Assembly (NCBI RefSeq): GCF_023101345.1
Contig: NZ_CP095848.1
Span: 3,312,001-3,376,000, forward strand
Length of the DNA stretch: 64,000 bases
Direction: 5' to 3'
DNA from: Hymenobacter sublimis
GTDB lineage: Bacteria; Bacteroidota; Bacteroidia; Cytophagales; Hymenobacteraceae
Below, piece by piece: positions 53,890 to 61,852 of this stretch (positions are counted from its first letter, which is position 1; each line of letters begins with the position of its first letter). A program made the position numbers and the translations under genes. The notes under the pieces were generated by a model. It saw nothing but the letters and a program-made list of their open reading frames with translations, searched no databases and had not been told where the DNA came from.

Positions 53890-53930
53890 AGCCCTGCCCA
53901 ACTGTACCGTAGTAGTGGTTGGGCAGGGCT
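53890..53930. terminator. Bidirectional terminator, propeller lipoprotein / disordered protein
   Basis: A 13-bp perfect stem AGCCCTGCCCAAC (53890-53902) paired with 53918-53930. A-rich bases precede it, giving a T-run on the minus strand. Confidence 0.85.
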
Positions 53931-53953
53931 GTTGCGGTGAGGCGGCGGCACCA

Positions 53954-54901
53954 TTAGTCAGCTCCACCGCTGCGGGTCGGCATGGGACCATAGTCAGTGC
54001 CTTCGCCGGAGCCGGTGCGGTCGTCGGAAGCGCCGCCGTAGTTGCGCGCGGCATCCTGGCTGTCGTAGTCACCGCGGGTAGGCGCCCCCTCCTGCTGGTC
54101 GTTGGGAGCAGCCGAGGCGTACTCATCATTATACGAGCCGCCCTTGGAGCCAAAGCCGCTTTGCTGGCCGCCCTGCGCATCAGGGGAGCCAGCAGCCTGG
54201 TAGCCACTGCGCGAGCCGCGGGTAGGCGTGGCATCGGCCTCGTTGCTGCCCTGGCTGGTGTTGGTGGGGGCTACTCCCGTCCGCAGGCCCTCGGGGCCAC
54301 CCTCCGGATGGTTTGGTCTGTAGTCTTCCTGTTGGTTGCGGTGGCTAGCATCGGGCTGGCCGCTCCCGGCCCGGGCTTCCCCAAGCGAGGATGTGCCGTA
54401 GTTCTCCGCATAGCCTGAATCAGTGCCCTTGGGAGCCGCATTGTCGTTGGCGAAATCCGTGCCGACGGCCGACCCACTGGGTGCTGTAGCACCGACGGGC
54501 TGGGTGCCATAGCTGCCATTTTCATTACTTACAAAATCATTGGGCTGCTGCTGCCGCTCCCCAATGTAGCCAGTAGTGGGCACAGGAGTATCCAGAGTGC
54601 CGGCGTAGGTAGCGTTGCCCCGGCTAAGCTCCGCTCCGTACCCGCCCTGGGTAATACCCTGGTCTGATTGCCGGCCAAACTCGCCCCGGCTGGCGCCAGC
54701 TACCTCGTTTTGCTCGTGGTTGGGGTTGTGGGCAAAGGGCTGCTGACCAGTGGTATTCGCCGGTGTTTGCAGTTCCGTGGGCACGGGTTCAAGGCTCGAC
54801 TGCTCCGCAGCCACCCCACTTGCTTGCGGCTCGTTGTTAGCCGTGGCAGGAGAGGTAGGCAGTTGGGGCGTGGAAGAAGCGGGGTTAGATGAATCAGTCA
54901 T
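53954..54901 (-). CDS. Disordered Gly/Ser/Asn/Gln-rich hydrophilic protein
   Basis: A 315-residue protein with no signal peptide, membrane segment or recognisable domain. It is almost entirely low-complexity and hydrophilic (SSNPASSTPQLPTSPATANN, GGYGAELSRGNATYAG, GQPDASHRNQQEDYRPNHPE, TRGDYDSQDAARNYGG), with YG/YQ motifs and no Cys. This resembles hydrophilins, which protect against drying, or phase-separating proteins. The gene lies divergent from a cold-shock gene with only 141 bases between, so it may respond to the same stress. It is unlikely to be an enzyme. Confidence 0.7.
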   Translation of the reverse strand: MTDSSNPASSTPQLPTSPATANNEPQASGVAAEQSSLEPVPTELQTPANTTGQQPFAHNPNHEQNEVAGASRGEFGRQSDQGITQGGYGAELSRGNATYAGTLDTPVPTTGYIGERQQQPNDFVSNENGSYGTQPVGATAPSGSAVGTDFANDNAAPKGTDSGYAENYGTSSLGEARAGSGQPDASHRNQQEDYRPNHPEGGPEGLRTGVAPTNTSQGSNEADATPTRGSRSGYQAAGSPDAQGGQQSGFGSKGGSYNDEYASAAPNDQQEGAPTRGDYDSQDAARNYGGASDDRTGSGEGTDYGPMPTRSGGAD

Positions 54902-54974
54902 GGCGAGGGTATATGGAGGAGCTGGAATAGGCTTTCATACGTAGCCCTTTCGCCCGCGTTCGGCCCGGCAGACT

Positions 54975-55004
54975 TTTGCTAAGTTGGAAAACCATGTAGA
55001 TTTA
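54975..55004 (+). promoter_or_regulatory. Promoter-like element of the cold-shock gene
   Basis: TTTG at 54975-54978, an 18-base spacer and TAGATTTA at 54997-55004 resemble the Bacteroidota promoter (last base of TTTG mismatched), 39 bases before the start. Confidence 0.45.
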
Positions 55005-55042
55005 CCGCCATTCTTTCACCCCACAACCGCTTACACTCCGCT

Positions 55043-55234
55043 ATGAAAACCGGTAAAGTGAAGTTTTTCAATGAGTCGAAAGGCTATGGATTCATTGTTC
55101 AAGATGAAAATGGCCAGGAGATTTTCGTGCACCAGACGGGCCTCGTTCACGAAATCCGCGAAAACGACCGGGTATCATTCGATATCATCGATGGCAAAAA
55201 GGGCCAGAACGCTGTGAAGGTGGAGCGCATCTAA
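55043..55234 (+). CDS. Cold-shock domain protein
   Basis: A 63-residue CspA-type single-stranded nucleic-acid-binding protein. The RNP1-like motif KGYGFI is at residues 13-18 and RNP2-like IFVHQ at 27-31. It destabilises RNA secondary structure in cold or growth stress. The size is typical. It is divergent from the disordered protein gene and is followed by a perfect palindromic terminator. Confidence 0.97.
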   Translation: MKTGKVKFFNESKGYGFIVQDENGQEIFVHQTGLVHEIRENDRVSFDIIDGKKGQNAVKVERI

Positions 55235-55261
55235 GCGACCCTGACTCTTGTCTTGACCTAA

Positions 55262-55299
55262 CAAAAAACCCCGTTCGGCATGCCGAACGGGGTTTTTTG
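55262..55299. terminator. Perfect palindromic terminator, csp / gldH
   Basis: A 19-bp stem CAAAAAACCCCGTTCGGCA (55262-55280) is the exact reverse complement of 55281-55299, with no loop (centre CATG). It lies between converging genes. Confidence 0.9.
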
Positions 55300-55328
55300 C
55301 TGGTAAACTACGGGCTCCTCGCGTTATG

Positions 55329-55847
55329 TTACTCGCTGCCGGCTGGCCGCCGGGCCACGCGCACGCCCACAGCCATAATGCCGCGGAGCTGGTCCTGGCG
55401 CATGTACTGCTCCAGCATGAGCTTATAGCGCCCTACCTGGCGGAACTGCTGGTTAGGCAAGGCCAGAATCTGGTGGTCGTAAATGTCGCCGGTACCGCTG
55501 CCGCGCGGCTCGCCGGTTTGCGGGTCCAGCAGTAGCATCTGGTGCAGCCGCCGCGACACGGGCTTGCCATCCGGGGCCGTGAGAGTTTGCTTCACGTACA
55601 GGTTGTAGTACTCGTAGTCCGCGGCGTTGCGGATGTTGAAGTACACATCGTAACGTTGGGTAGTGTCGGTGATATCGAACTCAAAGGTCGGCTTGTCTTG
55701 CACGGCCCACACGTAGGGGTCACCGGCTGGCGACTTCAGGTCGATATTCTTCTCGAATACCTGGTTTTGGTCACAGGCCGACAGTAGCAGGAGTCCCGCC
55801 GCCAGGGCCGGTAGTACACGAGAGAGGAAACGCATACGCAACAGCAT
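55329..55847 (-). CDS. gldH: Gliding-motility lipoprotein GldH
   Basis: A 172-residue lipoprotein with lipobox LSAC (Cys25) followed by DQNQVFEKNIDL, the typical GldH opening. It belongs to the gliding-motility set of Bacteroidota and is needed for gliding and T9SS-linked surface functions. The ATG at 55847 overlaps the stop of the upstream gene (TGATG), suggesting coupled translation. A second ATG at residue 5 is also possible. The TFEFDITDTTQRYDVYFNIR region is the conserved core. Together with T9SS cargo elsewhere in the window, it indicates a gliding or surface-secreting organism. Confidence 0.92.
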   Translation of the reverse strand: MLLRMRFLSRVLPALAAGLLLLSACDQNQVFEKNIDLKSPAGDPYVWAVQDKPTFEFDITDTTQRYDVYFNIRNAADYEYYNLYVKQTLTAPDGKPVSRRLHQMLLLDPQTGEPRGSGTGDIYDHQILALPNQQFRQVGRYKLMLEQYMRQDQLRGIMAVGVRVARRPAGSE

Positions 55848-57454
55848 CAGGAGGCAGCAGGAGAAGAAGTAGGCCCGGCCTCAGGGCCGGTACCACCACG
55901 GCCCGGGCGGCCACCACTACCCCGCCGGCCCGAACGGTTGCGGCGGCCCTCCCCCGTGTCACCTCTCCCAGCCGCGCCATCCGGCGCTTCGCCGGCGGAG
56001 GCGGCCCGGGGCGGACGTGCTTCACGCGGGGGGCGGGTAGTATCAGCGGCGCCTGCGGGGGTAGAAGTTCCTTCCCCGGTTCGGCCCGCGTCGGTGCGCT
56101 TGCCCTCACCCCGGCCCCGGCCCCGCCGGTTTAGGGGACGGGCAGCGGCACCGCGGGGGCGGCTGCGCTCCTCCCCGGCTGGGGCGGCTTCTCCTTCGGG
56201 CGCAGCCGTGGCCGGAAGGGCAGTTGCTTCGCGGGGCTCGGGGGTAGCACTCGGGCGGGGCGCGCTTGAGCGGCCGGCCCGGGGGGCGCTGGCCGTTACC
56301 GGCGCTACGTCCTCGGAACCCTTTTTCTTCTTGCCGCGCTTGCTGCGTTTGGAGGCTTTTATTTTATCGTCGAGGCGTTCCAGGGAACCTTCCACAATGG
56401 CCGTAACCTCAGGGGCTTTTTCCTCCTCGCGCACGGGCATCAGTAGGCTTTCGGGCTTCTCGCCGCGCTTGTTTAGGTCCAGCACTTCGCGCACGCGCTC
56501 CGTGGGTACTACCACCCAGTTGTTGTCGCCGCGCACGGCAAACCACATTTTCTTCTTGAAGATGTCGGTTTTCTGGAGGGTGTACTCCCCTTTCTCCGTG
56601 AGCAAGGGGCGCTGCACCTGCGGAATATCCTTTAGGGCATCGAGGTAGGTATCCAGCTCGTAGTTCAGGCAGCACTTAAGGCGCCCACACTGGCCCGAGA
56701 GCTTGGCGGGGTTTAGGCTCAGGTTCTGGTAGCGAGCGGCGGTTGTACTGACGCTCTTGAAGTCGGTGAGCCAGGTAGAGCAGCACAACTCTCGCCCGCA
56801 CGAACCAATACCGCCGAGGCGGCCGGCTTCGTGGCGCAAGGAAATCTGGCGCATTTCTACCCGCACCCGGAACTCGTCGGCGAGGCGCTTGATCAGGTCC
56901 CGGAAGTCAACCCGGTCGTCGGCGGAGTAGAAAAAGGTTGCCCGGGTACGGTCGGCCTGGTACTCCACGTCGGAGAGCTTCATTTTCAGGCGCAGCTCAT
57001 CTACCACGGCGCGGGCCTTGAACATGGTGCCGGTTTCCAGGTCGCGCACGGCCTGCCAACGTTCCTCGTCCTGCTCAGTAGCTACCCGCAAAATTGTGCG
57101 GATGTCTTTCGAGTCCTGAGGCACTTTCTTTTTCTTCATCTGCAGGCGCACCAGCTCGCCCTTCAGCGAAACGTGCCCCAGATGCCAACCGCTGCCGGCC
57201 GATTCAACGACCACAGCATCACCCGTGACGAGTGGCAGGCGGCTCTTATTGCGGTAAAAGTCTTTACGTCCGCCCTTAAAGCGGACTTCTACAAGGTCAA
57301 ATTCTTTAAAGTCGCTGGGCATATCCAGGTCCTGGAGCCAGTCGAATACATTAAGGCGGGTACAGCCGCTACTGCAGCTGCCTTTAGAGCCGCAGCCCTT
57401 GGCAGATGTAGTGGAGCAGCCCCCGCCGGAGGAGGAGCAGGATGAGCAAGCCAC
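55847..57454 (-). CDS. PSP1-domain protein (RicT-like) with basic Arg/Gly tail
   Basis: A 535-residue protein with a Cys-rich N-terminus (MACSSCSSSGGGCSTTSAKG). The PSP1 domain spans about residues 120-280 and includes two Cys pairs (CGRELCCSTW and CGRLKCCLNY), as in RicT (YaaT) proteins, whose complex in Bacillus carries iron-sulfur clusters and affects RNA processing and development. The last 170 residues are low-complexity and Arg/Gly/Pro-rich (RGRGRGEGKRTDAGR, GRRGSGGRPGRGG), similar to RNA-binding RGG tails and not usual in the family. It is translationally coupled to gldH. Confidence 0.88.
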   Translation of the reverse strand: MACSSCSSSGGGCSTTSAKGCGSKGSCSSGCTRLNVFDWLQDLDMPSDFKEFDLVEVRFKGGRKDFYRNKSRLPLVTGDAVVVESAGSGWHLGHVSLKGELVRLQMKKKKVPQDSKDIRTILRVATEQDEERWQAVRDLETGTMFKARAVVDELRLKMKLSDVEYQADRTRATFFYSADDRVDFRDLIKRLADEFRVRVEMRQISLRHEAGRLGGIGSCGRELCCSTWLTDFKSVSTTAARYQNLSLNPAKLSGQCGRLKCCLNYELDTYLDALKDIPQVQRPLLTEKGEYTLQKTDIFKKKMWFAVRGDNNWVVVPTERVREVLDLNKRGEKPESLLMPVREEEKAPEVTAIVEGSLERLDDKIKASKRSKRGKKKKGSEDVAPVTASAPRAGRSSAPRPSATPEPREATALPATAAPEGEAAPAGEERSRPRGAAARPLNRRGRGRGEGKRTDAGRTGEGTSTPAGAADTTRPPREARPPRAASAGEAPDGAAGRGDTGEGRRNRSGRRGSGGRPGRGGTGPEAGPTSSPAAS

Positions 57455-57850
57455 GGCCTGAAAGATCTATGTGGTAAAGCGAAAGGTAGCCTTCCGCCTG
57501 AAATCGGTTCTAGACAAAGATACAGATTTCAAGGCGGCGGGCAGTGCTGGCACTAACGCCTCAAAATATATCATCAGTTCATTAGCGGCCTGAAGCGGCC
57601 CAAGCAGTGCTATTCAAGAGGTTGAGCATTTGGGGCAAATATTCGCTTCGTACCATTAAAAATCAATTTTCATCAAAAATTCATAATTGGGATAAATCCT
57701 ATTTTCTGCTCAACTGTAGAAAGATTGCAAGTTTGATAACGCGCTATTTGTTTGTATATAATTTTGACAATTACAGAGCCTTAGTTTTGAAATATCGATA
57801 ACGAAAGCCTATGTTTACAGCGTTCTTTTACCTAACCACAACCAAAACAC
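57455..57850. other. Intergenic, AT-rich leader of the M57 protease gene
   Basis: 396 bases without a gene. The half from about 57607 to 57830 is markedly AT-rich compared with the rest of the window. It contains the TAATTTTG promoter described separately. A short frame at 57607-57801 has no family resemblance. Confidence 0.6.
57732..57766 (+). promoter_or_regulatory. Promoter of the M57 metalloprotease gene
   Basis: TTTG at 57732-57735, a 23-base spacer and TAATTTTG at 57759-57766, a perfect TAnnTTTG match, embedded in AT-rich DNA. The leader to the start codon is about 78 bases. Confidence 0.65.
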
Positions 57851-58654
57851 ATGAAGACACTAAAAGTACTCGCCCCCCTCGCCCTGTTGGCTGCTACCAG
57901 CTTGTCGCTTTCCTCTTGTCAGGAAAAAGCCAATGTTGAAGTAAAAAATGAGGTATCGGAGACGACTGTTAACCAGATCAAAACGCTTGGTTTCTCTACG
58001 GCTGGTGCTCAGAAAGTAGCCGGTGGTGTAATCGTGGAAGGCGACATCATGCTGACCGACGAAATGCTGTCCAGCACGCCTGACTACAAGATGATGCGCG
58101 TAGGCCAGGATGAGCAGTACCGCACCACCAACCTGGTAGGTGGTCTGCCCCGCACCATTACTATCCGCGTTTCGACCAGCCTGCCTTCGGCCTACATCAC
58201 GGCCACCGACGAGCTGATCCGTCGTTACAATGCTCAAAACCTGAGCCTCCGTTTCTCCCGCGTTACCTCGGGTGGCAACATCGTTATGAACGCGGCTCCT
58301 TCGGGTTCTAGCTACCTGGCTTCGGCTGGCTTCCCTTCGGGCGGCAACCCTTACGGCTCGGTTTCGGTTAACGTTGGTGCTATTGGCACGGCCAATGCCT
58401 CCACGTACATTGCCACCATTCTGGCTCACGAAGTAGGTCACTGCATCGGTTTCCGTCACACGGACTACATGGGCCGTCAGTACAGCTGCGGTGGTTCGGC
58501 CGTGAACGAAGGTGCTAGCACCGTTGGCGCCATCCACATCCCCGGCACGCCCACCAGCCCAGATCCTAACTCCTGGATGCTGGCTTGCATTGGCAGCGGC
58601 GCTAACCGCCCCTTCAATGCCAACGACGTAACTGCTCTGAACTACGTTTACTAG
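57851..58654 (+). CDS. M57-type zinc metalloprotease lipoprotein
   Basis: A 267-residue secreted lipoprotein, lipidated at Cys23 (LSSC). The zinc site H193-E194-x2-H197-x5-H203 in HEVGHCIGFRHTD fits the dual-action HEIGH peptidase (M57) family, with Glu194 the catalytic base. Surrounding residues (AILSLRFSRVTSGGNIVMN-like, NSWMLACIG) are beta-rich. The codons use more T-ending forms than neighbours by eye, consistent with strong expression. An AT-rich promoter lies upstream. The substrate is unknown. Confidence 0.88.
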   Translation: MKTLKVLAPLALLAATSLSLSSCQEKANVEVKNEVSETTVNQIKTLGFSTAGAQKVAGGVIVEGDIMLTDEMLSSTPDYKMMRVGQDEQYRTTNLVGGLPRTITIRVSTSLPSAYITATDELIRRYNAQNLSLRFSRVTSGGNIVMNAAPSGSSYLASAGFPSGGNPYGSVSVNVGAIGTANASTYIATILAHEVGHCIGFRHTDYMGRQYSCGGSAVNEGASTVGAIHIPGTPTSPDPNSWMLACIGSGANRPFNANDVTALNYVY

Positions 58655-59038
58655 CCTTTCGGGTAGTACGCAGTAAGCAAACAAAAGCCCTGGCTCATCC
58701 GAGCCAGGGCTTTTGTTGTAATAGAGTTTGACGGCTGACCATTGCATCCTGCCTATTAGCTTATGCATGACGCACGACTGAGGCTACCCGTCGTCATCAA
58801 TTTATTTACCCCTGCTGGTAGTTGCTTGGCCGCGTCAATCTGCAGAGCCCTTACCGAGAAGCATAGTCACCTACAAAGCGGCACCTTTTCACACGCAATT
58901 CCCTCACGGCAGGCCGCACACGTTAGGGAAGCTTCTCCTTTATATAGCTGGACTGTCTCACTACCGAGCACGGCGAAACTAGCATCCGCAAGTCCAGCAG
59001 AATACTTAGGTGACGGACAGGACGGTTTAGGGATTTTG
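58655..59038. other. Intergenic region between M57 and subtilase genes
   Basis: 384 bases. After the terminator at 58681-58716, the rest holds only short frames without family resemblance, and no gene is supported. Confidence 0.5.
58681..58716. terminator. Terminator of the M57 gene
   Basis: A 16-bp perfect stem ACAAAAGCCCTGGCTC (58681-58696) paired with 58701-58716 around ATCC. Confidence 0.9.
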
Positions 59039-61666
59039 CTACAGCACCACAATACGCCGGGTTACCTCGCGGCTGCCCGCAACGCTGATGCGGAGTAAGT
59101 AGGTACCTTTCCCCAGCGCATGGGTATCCTGTGCCTGAATAGTGCCCCCATCCGTGGTGCGCTCCAGCCGCAAACGGCCCGTCAGGTCGAATATGCGGAT
59201 GTGCAGGGCCTGGTCTCGGGGCCCGACTAAGGTGAGCGGTTCGCCCGCCACCACCGGCACCGGGTACACCAGCACATCGGAGGCTGAGGGCACAAAAAAC
59301 ACTTCCTCGATGGCACTGTACAGCAGCTGCCCCGTAGTAAGCACCAGACGAGCCCGGTACTGAGCCCGGCCAGCCAGGGCACTGGGGTCGGTTAGCACTA
59401 GGCTGGTGCGGCGCACCGGGGTAATCGTCTGGACTGCCTGAAAGGAGCCGTCCGCTAGGCGGCGCTCCAACACCACTGCCTGCAGCCGGTAAGTAGTGCC
59501 CAGGGTTAAATCAAGCCGCACAGTATCCGTGACCAATTGCCGGGGTAGAAAGGAGCGCACGTAGCAGCCGTGCGCTACCTGCGTTACATCCGTGGTGCTG
59601 CCCCGCTCCCCTACCCGCCCCTGTATGACGGGAGCCACGGCAAAGTGGCGGGTAGCCGCTTCTGCTGCGGTAAGTACCACAGCGGTATCCGCCACTAAAC
59701 GGAAGGGCTGCAGGTGAGTGGCGCCTAACTGGTACACTTGGTAGCGGGTAGCGCCCGGCACCCGCGCCCAGGTCAGCAGGGTTTCATCGGGGCAGTTGTA
59801 GCCAACCTGCAAGGCCAGCGGCCGGGCCACGAAAAACGTATCCGACTCCACGGTACCTGCGCCGGTTAGGAGGCGCAACTGAGCTGGCTCCGTTGTTTCG
59901 GGCGTTGTCCAGCGAAACGTTTGCTGGGCTAAGTTTACGGAGGGCGCCAGAATAGTCCAGGTAGGTTGCCCCACCGGGCGGTACTCCAGGCGGGCCGCCG
60001 TAGCTGGCCCCGCCCACTGCCAGCGCAGCAACACCGATTCTGCAGCCCGCAGATTGCGGGCCCGCGTGGGATGTACCCACGTTAGACCCGACTCAAACTC
60101 GTAGGCCAAGCTGAAGGCCTGCGGCCCCTGCGCTATGTTGTAGCCGCGCACCCGCAATTCGTAGGTGCCGGCTGTTGGTAGGTCCAGGGTAATCTGCTCG
60201 GCATTGTCGCGGTGATTGGCTTGCCGCCGCGCGGGTAGGGCCAACGAGTCCAGATGAGCAAAGGAACTGAGCGTCCAGGGCAGCCAGCGCTGCCCCGTAG
60301 TCGGCCGGGCCAGGGTCAAGTCGAGGTCATTAACGAGCGTAGTAGTAGCATTGGCGGCCGCCTCGGGGTCATTCCAAACTAGCGTGGCCTTTAGCCGATG
60401 CGTTCCGGCTGGAACGGTAATCGTAAAAATCTGCTCCTGGCTTTGCGTAGCCGAACCTTCCGCAAAGCGGCGCTCCAGAATGGTTTGCACGGCGCCCAGC
60501 GCATCAGCCTGCCCGTAGCCAGCCACAAAATCCACGTTGGGTCGGCCAGCATCATCGGCGGCATTTAGCAAGGCCGCTTTCACCAGCGCCGACGCGGGCA
60601 GCTTGCTCTGCTGGTCGCGGTAAGCCTGCTGCACCAGCAGGCTGATACCCGACACCAAAGCCGCCGCGTCGGACGTGCCGCCGTCGCCAAAAGCTACTAG
60701 CTCCGGCTTGAGGCGGCCGTCGGCGGCAGGGCCGCGGGAGCTGAGGGGTACTACTTGGCCCAGCGCATCTGTCGCGCCCACGCTCAGCGTGTTTTTGGAA
60801 TTTTTGAACTGTCCCGTGAGGTTGGCTACCCCCGCCAAGCCGGCGTAAGACCCAGCGGGCGCGGGCTGGTTACCCGAATTGCCAGCGGAGAATACGTGCA
60901 GCAGCTCGGGCCGCTGGCGTACCTGCTGGTCGTAGGCGCGAGCCTCGAGGCCGTAGAAGTTTTCGACGGCTACCCCGTAGGAATGGTTTTGCACCGATAC
61001 GCCCTGGCTGGCAAGCGTGGTGGTATTGTCAGGAAGTAAGTTATCGTAGCTCGACTGCGCAATGCGGGCCTGCCAGGCGGCCCCCTTACCGGTCACGGCG
61101 GAGTTGCCGCCCCCGGCAATAAGCGTAGCCATGATGGTGGCGTGCGAGTTCAGCAGCTGGGCCTGCGGATCGGGGTTAACCAGGCGGCCTTTAAAGTCAA
61201 TATCATTGATGTCCAGCGGACTTTCCTTGACCGATACTGTCAGACCTTGGCCCGCTAAGGCGGGGTAGCGCGCATGCACCGTGGTAACTTTATTCGCGGC
61301 AAGGTCAGCGGTGTTGAGTTGGCGCTCGGGTTGGGCCCGGCGGTCGGCTACCTCCACGAAGCTCACCCAAGGGCACTGCGTTAGCTCAGCGGGCGTAACG
61401 CCGCGCACCTGCCAGAGCCCGGCGTGCCGAGGCTCGGCCGTTGCCACAGCCCGCGGTTGGTGCTGGGTTAGCCACTGCTGAAAAGCCGCCGGGTTGGTAA
61501 CGCTTACGCGCAAGGCTCGCCCGGCGCGGTTGGCTTCCAGGCCCGGAGCTACCCGGCTGCTGGTGCGCACCGGCAGCGTTTGGGCCCTACCTACCAGGCT
61601 ACTAGCCACACTGCCGGCTACCAACACGAAACGAAGATAGGCACGGCAGAAAGAAGCAGCAGACAT
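59039..61666 (-). CDS. S8 subtilisin-like serine protease with T9SS sorting domain
   Basis: An 875-residue exported protease from the ATG at 61666. A signal peptide (about 1-27) and a propeptide-like region precede the peptidase S8 fold. Catalytic residues can be placed as D152 (SPLDIND; D155 also possible), H175 (NSHATIM) and S332 (GTSDAA). The His motif reads NSHATIMATLIAG instead of the usual HGTHVAG, so the fold is divergent. The C-terminal 80 residues (VLVYPVPVVAGEPLTLVG, then YLLRISVAGSREVTRRIVVL) form a T9SS sorting domain. It likely degrades external protein. Confidence 0.88.
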   Translation of the reverse strand: MSAASFCRAYLRFVLVAGSVASSLVGRAQTLPVRTSSRVAPGLEANRAGRALRVSVTNPAAFQQWLTQHQPRAVATAEPRHAGLWQVRGVTPAELTQCPWVSFVEVADRRAQPERQLNTADLAANKVTTVHARYPALAGQGLTVSVKESPLDINDIDFKGRLVNPDPQAQLLNSHATIMATLIAGGGNSAVTGKGAAWQARIAQSSYDNLLPDNTTTLASQGVSVQNHSYGVAVENFYGLEARAYDQQVRQRPELLHVFSAGNSGNQPAPAGSYAGLAGVANLTGQFKNSKNTLSVGATDALGQVVPLSSRGPAADGRLKPELVAFGDGGTSDAAALVSGISLLVQQAYRDQQSKLPASALVKAALLNAADDAGRPNVDFVAGYGQADALGAVQTILERRFAEGSATQSQEQIFTITVPAGTHRLKATLVWNDPEAAANATTTLVNDLDLTLARPTTGQRWLPWTLSSFAHLDSLALPARRQANHRDNAEQITLDLPTAGTYELRVRGYNIAQGPQAFSLAYEFESGLTWVHPTRARNLRAAESVLLRWQWAGPATAARLEYRPVGQPTWTILAPSVNLAQQTFRWTTPETTEPAQLRLLTGAGTVESDTFFVARPLALQVGYNCPDETLLTWARVPGATRYQVYQLGATHLQPFRLVADTAVVLTAAEAATRHFAVAPVIQGRVGERGSTTDVTQVAHGCYVRSFLPRQLVTDTVRLDLTLGTTYRLQAVVLERRLADGSFQAVQTITPVRRTSLVLTDPSALAGRAQYRARLVLTTGQLLYSAIEEVFFVPSASDVLVYPVPVVAGEPLTLVGPRDQALHIRIFDLTGRLRLERTTDGGTIQAQDTHALGKGTYLLRISVAGSREVTRRIVVL

Positions 61667-61785
61667 AGCTGGAATTGGTTGTGAAAAGGCAAAACAGGAT
61701 CGGCAACGACCGAAGTCGTCTCTTTCAAATGTAAGTAGAAAATAGCCCGGATTACAGAGCGCCGTCTGCCAAGCCAAGCCGACGC

Positions 61786-61818
61786 AAAAAAGGGCCGGCA
61801 AGTAGCCGGCCCTTTTTT
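61786..61818 (-). terminator. Terminator of the zinc dehydrogenase gene
   Basis: A 14-bp perfect stem AAAAAAGGGCCGGC (61786-61799) paired with 61805-61818 and a 5-base loop, 35 bases beyond the stop. It separates this gene from the subtilase on the same strand. Confidence 0.9.
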
Positions 61819-61852
61819 GTACTAGGCAAGAATAGGTAAGAAAGAGCGCCGG

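Noticed and set aside
57607..57801. Small frame in the AT-rich leader of the M57 gene
   Set aside because: AT-rich composition unlike coding DNA here; it overlaps the promoter.
58763..59098. Small frame after the M57 gene
   Set aside because: No family match, and it runs into the opposite strand protease gene.
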